Shown here in pieces: positions 1-6,425 of a stretch of 7,572 nucleotides of DNA (its first letter is position 1; each line of letters begins with the position of its first letter). Below the pieces are notes generated by a model. That model saw only the letters and a program-made list of their open reading frames with translations, searched no databases and had not been told where the DNA came from. The translations under genes and the position numbers were made by a program. This DNA is from Bacteroidales bacterium (GTDB lineage: Bacteria > Bacteroidota > Bacteroidia > Bacteroidales > GCA-2748055): assembly GCA_029934875.1 (NCBI GenBank), contig JAOZLK010000202.1, forward strand, positions 1-7,572, in the 5' to 3' direction.

Positions 1-1
1 T

Positions 2-142
2 CTTTTGAAGGAGCCAATGCCCTTAATGAAAGTGGCCGGTATCCTGGTGGCCATTGTTGGCCTGCTAATGAGCCAGGTGAGTTCTATTAACTGGAAGATG
101 CCCGCAAAGAAAGGCGGATTCCGTCACCCACCTTACTCCTGA
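2..142 (+). CDS. C-terminal end of a membrane protein, probably DMT/EamA-type transporter (partial)
   Basis: The reading frame is open from the window edge to a TGA at 140-142 and gives 46 residues; the start lies outside the window. The fragment reads as a short loop with Lys-Glu-Pro, then one hydrophobic helix (about residues 11-26, VAGILVAIVGLLMSQV), then a basic, proline-containing cytoplasmic-like tail. A Glu-Pro turn followed by a Gly-rich last helix and a short basic tail is what the final helix of DMT superfamily (EamA/EmrE-like) permeases commonly looks like, so I infer that family. The next gene begins only four bases after the stop, which suggests one transcript with the glycosyltransferase; a substrate such as a lipid-linked sugar would fit but is not shown. 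Any other polytopic membrane protein ending in a helix and a basic tail remains possible. Confidence 0.5.
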   Translation, partial: LLKEPMPLMKVAGILVAIVGLLMSQVSSINWKMPAKKGGFRHPPYS

Positions 143-146
143 AAAA

Positions 147-1217
147 ATGGCACGCATGATCTTTATAGTTCAGGGAGAGGGCAGGGGTCACCTGTCCCAA
201 TCTGTAGCACTGAAAGAGTATCTTGAAGAGGAAGGGCACAGTGTTGAAGCTGTATTTGTGGGAAGCAATCCATCACGGGAAATCCCATCTTATTACCGGA
301 GTATTTTCAAGAGTAAGTTGAAGACCTTCTCCAGTCCATGGTTTCTACGCACCCCCAATAAAAAGGGTATTTATATTGGCCGAACCATCCTGTATAACCT
401 TAGCAGGACCCTGGTTTACTTAAGTGAAGTGAGAAGGATCAGGAAGGAATTCTCTCGCCTGGAACCGGACGTGGTAATCAACTTTTATGACGTGCTTGGA
501 GCCCTGGCCATGAGGACCCTTTCTGGTGGCATTCAGCGAATAGGCATTGGTCATCATTTTTTCCTGCATCTTGACGGATATCATTGCAAGGGGGGTAGCA
601 ACTTTCATCGCTTGCTTCTGAAGCTTCACACAGGGCTTATTATGAAATCCTGTGATCGTGTGTTGGCGCTCTCATTCCTGGAGCAGGATGGGCGCGGCAA
701 GATCTCAGTAGTTCCTCCGCTTGTGAGGAAACAATTCAGGGAGGCAGCCTACCACGGCGGTGAGAATTACCTTGTTTACCTGCTGAATGAGGGCTTTGTG
801 GTGGATCTTATCCGTCTGGCCGAAAGCAATCCCGACCTGCACTTTGATGTTTTTTCAGACCTTCCCATGGAAACCCCCATGCCCGGGGGAATCAAACTTT
901 ACCCGGTGAGTGATGTGGAATTCAACGAAAAGATGAAGCGATGCAAGGGAGTGATTAGCACGGCTGGATTTGATACCGTCGCTGAAGCAGCCTGCATGGG
1001 GATACCCTTTGCAGTGATCCCGGTGGAGAATCACTTTGAGCAACGCTGTAATAGTATTGATATTGAGCGAAGCGGGCTGGGGATTGTGCTTGGGAAACTT
1101 TCCGCTGAGAACCTTGCAGCCATGAGGGAAATTGATCACCTTAGTTACAGGAAATGGGTGGAAAGTGCAGGCAGTCGAATTTTAAAGCAGCTTAAGGGTA
1201 ATATCCTTGGTGATTGA
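147..1217 (+). CDS. GT-B fold glycosyltransferase, MurG-like/TIGR00661-like (MJ1255 family)
   Basis: A 356-residue protein without signal peptide or membrane helix, so probably cytosolic or on the inner face of the membrane. The N-terminus is a beta strand followed by G10-E-G-R-G-H15, the glycine-rich acceptor-side loop typical of MurG-like and MJ1255/VC2487-type glycosyltransferases. The C-terminal half has the nucleotide-sugar (donor) site: S271-T-A-G-F at the strand end, then a helix with E-A-A-C-M-G-I-P-F, then P-V-E-N-H-F-E-Q (about 292-299), matching the 'STAG...EA...G.P....P...EQ' signature of GT28/GT1 enzymes. Family knowledge therefore supports sugar transfer from a nucleotide sugar; donor and acceptor cannot be read from the sequence. 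The ATG at 147 is preceded by an A-rich leader (GAAAAAATG) rather than a Shine-Dalgarno site, usual in Bacteroidota; ATG 156 is a possible alternative. It follows the membrane-protein tail by four bases and runs into the porQ leader, so it probably shares an operon with both. Confidence 0.85.
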   Translation: MARMIFIVQGEGRGHLSQSVALKEYLEEEGHSVEAVFVGSNPSREIPSYYRSIFKSKLKTFSSPWFLRTPNKKGIYIGRTILYNLSRTLVYLSEVRRIRKEFSRLEPDVVINFYDVLGALAMRTLSGGIQRIGIGHHFFLHLDGYHCKGGSNFHRLLLKLHTGLIMKSCDRVLALSFLEQDGRGKISVVPPLVRKQFREAAYHGGENYLVYLLNEGFVVDLIRLAESNPDLHFDVFSDLPMETPMPGGIKLYPVSDVEFNEKMKRCKGVISTAGFDTVAEAACMGIPFAVIPVENHFEQRCNSIDIERSGLGIVLGKLSAENLAAMREIDHLSYRKWVESAGSRILKQLKGNILGD

Positions 1218-1219
1218 GG
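1216..1219 (+). promoter_or_regulatory. Candidate ribosome binding site for porQ
   Basis: GAGG lies eight bases before the ATG at 1228 and overlaps the TGA stop (1215-1217) of the glycosyltransferase gene. This favours ATG 1228 over the upstream in-frame TTG at 1207, and suggests that ribosomes finishing the upstream gene can reinitiate on porQ. ATG 1234 is 14 bases away, a little too far for this site. Confidence 0.45.
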
Positions 1220-1227
1220 CGTTTTAT

Positions 1228-2274
1228 ATGATAATGAGAAAAGGTTTAGTCCTCGTATTGATCCTGCTGATGCATATGCCCGCTTTCACCCAGAAAGGGG
1301 GAGAGTCCACCTATAGTTTCCTTGGCCTTACAAATTCGGCCAGGGTAGCTGCCCTGGGCGGGGAGAATGTGTCCCTGATGGACGATGATATTAACCTGGT
1401 ATTTCATAATCCCTCCCTTCTTTCCCCGGGGATGCACAACAATCTGAATCTGAACTATATAAATTATTTTGCCGGGGTTAATTTCGGATATGCATCTTAT
1501 GCTTATCACAAGGAGGACATTGGCAGTTTTGCGGCCGGGATGCACTATGTGAATTACGGGACCTTTGACCGCACCGATGAATATGGTGAAAACCAGGGAA
1601 CATTCCGGGCATCCGAATATGCCCTGAACCTCGTATACTCTCGTGCCATTATCGATACTTTTCTTACTGTTGGGGTCAATATGAAACCCATTTACTCCTC
1701 TTTTGAGAGCTATTCTTCCCTGGGCCTGGCATTTGATGTAGGGATTGCCTACCATAATCCCCGAACGCTTACCACGCTGGGTTTTGTGGCAAAAAATATG
1801 GGATTTCAGATTACTTCCTATACTGCGAACCGGGAGAAACTGCCCTTTGAACTGCAGGCCGGGATTACACAGGGACTGGCCCATGCTCCCTTTCGTTTCA
1901 GCATCGTATACCAGAACCTCGAGCGCTGGGATCTGACCTATAAGACACAAGAATCAAATGATTTTAACTCCAGTGGTGAAGAGGCCAATGTGGGTGGATT
2001 TGATGTGTTTGGAGATAAGCTGATGCGGCACCTGGTATTTGGTCTTGAATTCTTAATCGGGAAAAATTTTCATTTCGACCTTGGTTACAATTATAAAAGG
2101 CGGCAGGAGATGAAAGTTACTGCAAAACCAGGCATGGTTGGTTTTTCATGGGGTTTTGGTTTCAGGGTTTCAAAATTCCATATTGCCTACGGACGTTCTT
2201 CCTATCACCTGGCCGGCGGAACCAATCACTTTTCTCTAATGACCAACCTTTCCAGCTTCTACAGAAAGCAATAA
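1228..2274 (+). CDS. porQ: Type IX secretion system protein PorQ
   Basis: PorQ is an outer-membrane-associated component of the type IX secretion system (T9SS); in Porphyromonas it works with PorU, PorV and PorZ in the attachment complex that processes cargo and links it to A-LPS on the cell surface. From ATG 1228 the product is 348 residues, the usual size for the family. It starts with a signal peptide: Met-Arg-Lys, a Leu/Val-rich core and a likely cleavage after A-F-T-Q (about residue 22). Just after this comes Y-S-F-L-G-L-T-N-S-A-R-V-A-A-L-G-G (29-45) followed by an F-x-N-P-S-L-L segment, the N-terminal signature shared by PorQ and PorV. The rest is alternating Tyr/Phe/Gly-rich strands expected of a FadL/PorV-like beta barrel. 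The frame extends to a TTG at 1207, but that would add seven residues before the signal peptide and overlap the preceding gene; ATG 1234 is also possible and gives an equally good signal peptide. The gene is tightly linked to the glycosyltransferase upstream. Confidence 0.92.
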   Translation: MIMRKGLVLVLILLMHMPAFTQKGGESTYSFLGLTNSARVAALGGENVSLMDDDINLVFHNPSLLSPGMHNNLNLNYINYFAGVNFGYASYAYHKEDIGSFAAGMHYVNYGTFDRTDEYGENQGTFRASEYALNLVYSRAIIDTFLTVGVNMKPIYSSFESYSSLGLAFDVGIAYHNPRTLTTLGFVAKNMGFQITSYTANREKLPFELQAGITQGLAHAPFRFSIVYQNLERWDLTYKTQESNDFNSSGEEANVGGFDVFGDKLMRHLVFGLEFLIGKNFHFDLGYNYKRRQEMKVTAKPGMVGFSWGFGFRVSKFHIAYGRSSYHLAGGTNHFSLMTNLSSFYRKQ

Positions 2275-2277
2275 CAA

Positions 2278-2290
2278 GGGAACACTTCCC
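2278..2290. repeat. Short inverted repeat upstream of the cmk promoter box
   Basis: GGGAA-CAC-TTCCC is a perfect 5-base inverted repeat with a 3-base centre, starting four bases after the porQ stop. A CAAG/CTTG pair (2275-2278 and 2293-2296) could extend it with a bulge. No T-run follows, so it is not a standard terminator. It sits 13 bases before a candidate -7 box, a position suitable for an operator, but a site this short can arise by chance. Confidence 0.3.
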
Positions 2291-2303
2291 GGCTTGAAAA
2301 CAC

Positions 2304-2311
2304 TATCTTTG
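2304..2311 (+). promoter_or_regulatory. Candidate Bacteroidota -7 promoter box for cmk-ispH-priA
   Basis: TATCTTTG matches the Bacteroidota sigma-ABfr -7 consensus TAnnTTTG exactly, in the only gap between porQ and cmk. It ends 20 bases before the GTG start, implying a leader of roughly a dozen bases. No good TTTG -33 element is visible at the expected 19-21 base distance, which weakens the call. An identical box stands at nearly the same distance before the heptose kinase gene. Confidence 0.55.
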
Positions 2312-2331
2312 ATGGTCAAAAACCAAGCTAA

Positions 2332-3039
2332 GTGGATCCAAGAAAAATCATTATTGCACTGGATGGCCACTCCTCCTGCGGGAAGAGTACCTATGCCAAA
2401 CGAATTGCAGCAGAGCTGGGATATGCCTATATCGACACCGGAGCTATGTATAGGGCCGCAACCCTGGCCTGCATGGATGCAGGATTATTTGATAATACCG
2501 ATTCTCCTTCTCTTGAAAAGGTGGAAGCGAAACTTGAAGATGTGGAGCTGGATCTTCGTTTTAATGCTGAAAAACAACGCACAGAAATATTTCTGAATAA
2601 TCGGATGCTTGAGGACCTGATCAGGAGTATGGAGGTGTCGAATCATGTGAGTTACATTTCTACACTTCCCGCGGTGCGCAGAAAAATGGTTGAATACCAG
2701 CGTGGTCTTGGCGAGGGAAAGGGAGTGGTTATGGATGGCCGGGACATTGGTACCGTGGTTTTCCCCCATGCAGAGATGAAAATCTTCCTCACAGCTTCCG
2801 AAGAAATAAGGGCCACGAGAAGGTATAAGGAGTTGATTGAGAAGGGAATGCCTGCCAACTATGAAGATGTGTTGGAAAATATCAGCAAACGTGATCGCAT
2901 TGACTCAAGCCGGGAGGACAGCCCCTTGAAACAGGCGGAAGATTCCCTTGTTCTTGACAATAGCCAGATGACAGTGGATGAACAGATGGAATGGTTCAGG
3001 AAAGCTTTCAGGCAGGTAAGAGGAGCGACAAATGCTTAA
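2332..3039 (+). CDS. cmk: Cytidylate kinase (CMP/dCMP kinase)
   Basis: This cytosolic enzyme phosphorylates CMP and dCMP to the diphosphates with ATP, in pyrimidine nucleotide salvage and DNA/RNA precursor supply. The 235 residues match the usual size of about 225. Visible signatures are the P-loop G12-H-S-S-C-G-K-S-T near the N-terminus, Y-I-D-T-G-A-M-Y-R in the CMP-binding region, D135-G-R-D-I-G-T-V-V-F-P, and the LID/CMP-contact segment R187-D-R-I-D-S-S-R-E-D-S-P followed by A-E-D-S-L-V-L-D-N-S. The start is GTG: an in-frame TAA sits immediately before it (2329-2331), so no upstream start is possible, and later starts would damage the first beta strand before the P-loop. The gene follows a gap with a candidate promoter and overlaps ispH by eight bases, so it is probably the first gene of a cmk-ispH-priA transcript. 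Confidence 0.97.
   Translation: MDPRKIIIALDGHSSCGKSTYAKRIAAELGYAYIDTGAMYRAATLACMDAGLFDNTDSPSLEKVEAKLEDVELDLRFNAEKQRTEIFLNNRMLEDLIRSMEVSNHVSYISTLPAVRRKMVEYQRGLGEGKGVVMDGRDIGTVVFPHAEMKIFLTASEEIRATRRYKELIEKGMPANYEDVLENISKRDRIDSSREDSPLKQAEDSLVLDNSQMTVDEQMEWFRKAFRQVRGATNA
3021..3025 (+). promoter_or_regulatory. Strong Shine-Dalgarno site of ispH inside cmk
   Basis: AGGAG, within the purine run AAGAGGAG, lies six bases before the ispH ATG at 3032 and inside the last codons of cmk. It fixes the ispH start. It is notable because neighbouring starts (147, 3907, 6426) show A-rich or featureless leaders. Confidence 0.65.
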
Positions 3040-3907
3040 GGTTGAGGTAGACCAGGGAGCAGGTTTCTGTTTTGGGGTGGATCAGGTTATTCGCACCGCA
3101 GAATCGCAGCTCTCAAAGGGCAAAACAGTTGTGGGCCTGGGGGAGATGGTTCATAATGCCAATGAGATGAGCCGGCTTCACGAACTGGGCTTCCGGACCA
3201 TAAAGCACAGGGAGCTGGACCAGCAAAAATCCAGCCTGGTTCTATTCAGGGCTCATGGAGAGCCGCCATCAAGCTATCAGCTTGCTGCTGATAACAATAT
3301 TGAAATCATCGATGGCACCTGCCCCATTGTCTTAAAGCTACAGCAAAAGATCAGAAGGGCTTATGCATCTATGGATCATGAGAAAGAGCAGCTCGTTATT
3401 TTTGGAAAGCGGGAACATCCCGAGACCATCGGGCTGCTGGGTCAGGTGAATGGAGATGCTATTGTTGTGAGTTCTCCGGAGGAGTCCCATCTTGTGGATG
3501 CCGATAAATCTGTGCACCTCTTCTCTCAGACCACCATGGATATTGATCTCTTTCGTGAACTTGAGCAAAAACTCCAGAGCCGGCTTTCCGATCACCCAAC
3601 TTCCGCATTCAGATCGCAATGCACCATTTGTGGCCAGATGAAGAAACGGAAGCCAGGGCTGAAACGTTTTGCAAAGGCGCACGATGTGGTGGTTTTTGTC
3701 AGCGGAAAAAACTCTTCAAATGGGAAATTACTCTATGAATACTGCCTTTCACTGAATGTCAGAACGCATTGGATATCAGACCTGAGCGAATTAGAAGAGC
3801 AGTGGTTTAAGGACGCTGGCTCCATAGGGGTTAGCGGTGCTACTTCCACATCCAGGACTCAGCTTGAAGCGGTCAGCATCCAGATTAAAAATTTAGACCT
3901 TCCCTAA
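3032..3907 (+). CDS. ispH: 4-hydroxy-3-methylbut-2-enyl diphosphate reductase (IspH/LytB)
   Basis: IspH reduces HMBPP to isopentenyl and dimethylallyl diphosphate, the last step of the MEP isoprenoid pathway, using an oxygen-sensitive iron-sulphur cluster; it is cytosolic. The 291 residues fit the single-domain family. The three expected cluster ligands are present: C13 in G-F-C-F-G-V, C97 in G-T-C-P, and C200 in T-I-C. The diphosphate-site residues are also there: H41 (V-H-N), H75 (A-H-G), H129-P-E131, T167-T168 (S-Q-T-T), S228/N230 in K-N-S-S-N, and the C-terminal S-G-A-T-S (268-272). An additional cysteine, C197, lies three residues before C200. The ATG overlaps the end of cmk (ATGCTTAA, eight bases) and has a strong Shine-Dalgarno site; the stop overlaps the priA start by one base (TAATG). 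Translational coupling with both neighbours is therefore likely. The enzyme looks intact. Confidence 0.96.
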   Translation: MLKVEVDQGAGFCFGVDQVIRTAESQLSKGKTVVGLGEMVHNANEMSRLHELGFRTIKHRELDQQKSSLVLFRAHGEPPSSYQLAADNNIEIIDGTCPIVLKLQQKIRRAYASMDHEKEQLVIFGKREHPETIGLLGQVNGDAIVVSSPEESHLVDADKSVHLFSQTTMDIDLFRELEQKLQSRLSDHPTSAFRSQCTICGQMKKRKPGLKRFAKAHDVVVFVSGKNSSNGKLLYEYCLSLNVRTHWISDLSELEEQWFKDAGSIGVSGATSTSRTQLEAVSIQIKNLDLP

Positions 3908-6387
3908 TGTCTGCCAATCCGGTTTATGCTGAAGTAATTATCCCCCTCGCTGTGGAAGGGGTTTTTACCTATGCCATACCCGAACATTTATCAGGAAAAG
4001 TAAATCCCGGAACCCGGGTCCTGGTATCCTTTGGAAAGCGGAGAATTTACAGTGCCGTAATCCGCTCACTCCTCAAACTTCCCCCGGAAGGATTCCAGCC
4101 AAAGGAGATTCTTGAGATTCTTGATGATAGCCCTTATGTTCGTTCTACCCAATTGCAATTATGGGAATGGATGAGTTCCTATTACATGTGTCGCCCTGGG
4201 GAGGTTATGCGGGCTGCCCTGCCTTCCGGATTGAGACCTGAAAGTGAGTCAAGAGTCAGAACTTGCACCGATTTTGAAGATGACGGTAGCCTGGACAGCT
4301 TCGAAAGGCTCCTTTTGGAAGTGGTAAAGGACCAGGGAGAAATAAGCATCGGAGACCTGGAGACGACCGGTATTTCGGAGCGGCCCCTGAAGGTATTAAA
4401 GCAGCTTATTGAAAAGGGGGCTGTGGAGATAAATGAAAAAATGAGAAGAGGAGTCCGCAAGAGGAGTGTTAGCTATATTCAGCTGTCATCCAGACTGGAT
4501 TCTGAAGAGGCCATACATCGCAGCCTGGATAGCTTGGTAAGGGCTCCCAAACAGAGGGAGATACTGGAGCGTTACCTCCAGCTGGCAGGTCTTGACTCGA
4601 TAGGGGAGACTACCCTGGTTTTGAGAACCCGCCTGCTTGGCTCTCCGGCTGAAACAGGTGCCCTATCGGCCTTGTTGAAAAAGGGGCTGCTGGAACAAAT
4701 TAGCAGGGAGGAAATGAAAAATGTCGCGGGGGACGATTCCAAATCCCTGGGTGCTCCCAGGGAACTGAATCCTGAGCAGGTCCAGGCCCTTGAGTCCATC
4801 AGAGATCAATTTGGAAAGTACCAGACCGTATTGTTACACGGAGTAACCTCCAGCGGGAAGACAGAGCTCTATATTCACCTGATCAGGGAGTACCTTGAAA
4901 AAGGGCAGCAGGTACTTTACCTCCTGCCGGAGATTGCCCTGACCACCCAGATTATTGAACGGGTGCGAAGGGTGTTTGGGTCCAGGGTGGGGGTATACCA
5001 TTCGCGCTATGGCGATTCAGAAAGGGTTCATGTTTACAGAAACCTTTTAGGGCTCACCGACGATGAAGCCTACGGTGTGATCATTGGTGTCAGATCGGCC
5101 ATCTTTCTCCCTTTCAGTCAGCTTGGCCTGGTGATCATCGATGAGGAGCATGAGACTACATTTAAACAGCATGATCCGGCTCCCCGTTACCATGCCCGGG
5201 ATTCGGCCCAGGTCCTGGCCCTTTACCATGGAGCCCGTGTTCTGATGGGTACAGCCACGCCTTCCTTTGAATCGCTATTCAATGCAAAGAGTGGCAAGTA
5301 TGGATATACAAGTATAAAGGGGCGCTATGGAGCAGTTGAGCAACCTGAAGTTATCCTGGCCAATACTAAGGTGGCCACCCACCGGAAACAGATGGTTTCG
5401 CATTTTACACCCCAGCTTGTCCGGGGAATCAGGGAGGCCCTCGATGCAGGTGAGCAGGTAATCCTATTCCAGAACAGGCGGGGTTACTCCCATTACATTG
5501 TATGCAATGACTGTGGAGAGATTCCCAAATGCAGTCGCTGCGATGTGAGTCTCACTTACCATCGCATCAGCAGAAAGTTGGAGTGTCACTATTGCGGCTA
5601 TAAGGAGAATATGCCCAATGCCTGTCCTTCATGTTCCAGTTCAAATATGACTATGAAAGGATTTGGTACTGAGAAGATTGAAGATGAAATTGCACTGGTT
5701 TTTGAAGATGTAAAAGTCGGCCGCCTTGATACCGACACAGCCAGATCACAAAAGAGCTTTGAGAGGGTGCTTGGTGATTTTGCCAGCGGACGAAGCAACA
5801 TCCTAATTGGCACCCAGATGATTTCCAAGGGCCTCGATTTTGACAATGTCAGCCTCGTAGGTATCATGGATGCCGACAGCATGTTGCACTTTCCTGATTT
5901 CCGTGCCTTTGAGCGAAGCTACCAGCTGATCTCCCAGGTGAGCGGCAGGGCTGGAAGACGCAAGAAAAGGGGGAAGGTCATTATTCAGACCTCCGACCCT
6001 GAGCACCCCGTGATCGAGCAAATAGTGAAGGATGATTACGAAAGCCTTTTCAAAGATCAAATGGAGGAGAGGGAGTTATTCGGATATCCTCCCTTTACCA
6101 GGATGATCCGGATCTCCTTCCGGCATAAAATCCCTTCCATACTGGATGGTGCCACCGATTTGGTGGGGAAGGAGTTGAAAGGCATTTTCTCCTCGAGGGT
6201 ATACGGCCCCCAGTATCCGCCGGTTAGAAAAGTACACGATGCCTTCATAAAACAGATCATCTTGAAAATTGAGAAAAAGGCATCTGTTGAGAGGGCCAAG
6301 GACTTGCTGAGCAGTGTTCTCACAGAGACCCTTAGCGGTGAGGTTTACAGATCGGTCCGCATCTCGGTGGACGTGGACCCCTTTTGA
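3907..6387 (+). CDS. priA: Primosomal protein N', replication restart helicase PriA
   Basis: PriA is a 3'-to-5' superfamily 2 DNA helicase that recognises stalled or collapsed forks and starts reloading of the replicative helicase. In order: an N-terminal 3'-DNA-binding domain (about 1-110, including Y-A-E-V and G-x-R-V-L-V-S-F-G), a region that reads as two winged-helix segments (about 131-190 and 214-270), a Q-like motif L-N-P-E-Q (287-291), Walker A G312-V-T-S-S-G-K-T319, Walker B D412-E-E-H415, and eight cysteines for two zinc ions (533, 536, 542, 545, 560, 563, 573, 576). Then come G635-T-Q-M-I-S-K-G and Q677-V-S-G-R-A-G-R684 (motifs V and VI) and a C-terminal domain. All catalytic and zinc residues are present. 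At 826 residues it is about 90 longer than the E. coli protein, as is common in Bacteroidota. The start codon shares one base with the ispH stop, with no clear ribosome binding site, which suggests coupled translation. Confidence 0.98.
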   Translation: MSANPVYAEVIIPLAVEGVFTYAIPEHLSGKVNPGTRVLVSFGKRRIYSAVIRSLLKLPPEGFQPKEILEILDDSPYVRSTQLQLWEWMSSYYMCRPGEVMRAALPSGLRPESESRVRTCTDFEDDGSLDSFERLLLEVVKDQGEISIGDLETTGISERPLKVLKQLIEKGAVEINEKMRRGVRKRSVSYIQLSSRLDSEEAIHRSLDSLVRAPKQREILERYLQLAGLDSIGETTLVLRTRLLGSPAETGALSALLKKGLLEQISREEMKNVAGDDSKSLGAPRELNPEQVQALESIRDQFGKYQTVLLHGVTSSGKTELYIHLIREYLEKGQQVLYLLPEIALTTQIIERVRRVFGSRVGVYHSRYGDSERVHVYRNLLGLTDDEAYGVIIGVRSAIFLPFSQLGLVIIDEEHETTFKQHDPAPRYHARDSAQVLALYHGARVLMGTATPSFESLFNAKSGKYGYTSIKGRYGAVEQPEVILANTKVATHRKQMVSHFTPQLVRGIREALDAGEQVILFQNRRGYSHYIVCNDCGEIPKCSRCDVSLTYHRISRKLECHYCGYKENMPNACPSCSSSNMTMKGFGTEKIEDEIALVFEDVKVGRLDTDTARSQKSFERVLGDFASGRSNILIGTQMISKGLDFDNVSLVGIMDADSMLHFPDFRAFERSYQLISQVSGRAGRRKKRGKVIIQTSDPEHPVIEQIVKDDYESLFKDQMEERELFGYPPFTRMIRISFRHKIPSILDGATDLVGKELKGIFSSRVYGPQYPPVRKVHDAFIKQIILKIEKKASVERAKDLLSSVLTETLSGEVYRSVRISVDVDPF

Positions 6388-6398
6388 GCATAAAATTC

Positions 6399-6406
6399 TA
6401 TCTTTG
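6399..6406 (+). promoter_or_regulatory. Candidate Bacteroidota -7 promoter box for the heptose kinase gene
   Basis: TATCTTTG, followed by C, is an exact TAnnTTTG match in the 38-base gap after priA. It ends 19 bases before the ATG at 6426. A TTTG occurs at 6383-6386, overlapping the priA stop, but the 12-base spacing is too short for a standard -33 element, so only the -7 part is supported. The leader behind it is A-rich (ACTTAAAAAAATCAA), the usual translation-initiation context in this phylum. Confidence 0.6.
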
Positions 6407-6425
6407 CGCTACTTAAAAAAATCAA

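Noticed and set aside
1207..1227. TTG start for porQ seven codons upstream of ATG 1228
   Set aside because: It would place an acidic, non-basic stretch before the signal peptide and overlap the preceding gene by 11 bases, while ATG 1228 has a GAGG at good spacing.
1246..1950. Long open frame (234 codons) on the minus strand opposite porQ
   Set aside because: It is wholly antisense to a well-recognised porQ, has no recognisable family motif or plausible initiation context, and its composition looks like a mirror of the coding strand.
2294..2596. A 100-codon plus-strand frame overlapping the start of cmk
   Set aside because: It begins at a TTG inside the promoter region, is out of frame with cmk, and its Trp/Pro/Met-rich translation has no domain-like pattern; cmk motifs fully explain the region.
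3397..3404. TATTTTTG, another match to the TAnnTTTG promoter box
   Set aside because: It lies in the middle of ispH with no start codon or gene boundary nearby; such an 8-mer is expected by chance in coding sequence.
6382..6406. TTTG at 6383-6386 as the -33 partner of the kinase gene promoter
   Set aside because: The spacing to the -7 box is only 12 bases, versus about 19-21 for this phylum, and it falls on the priA stop codon.
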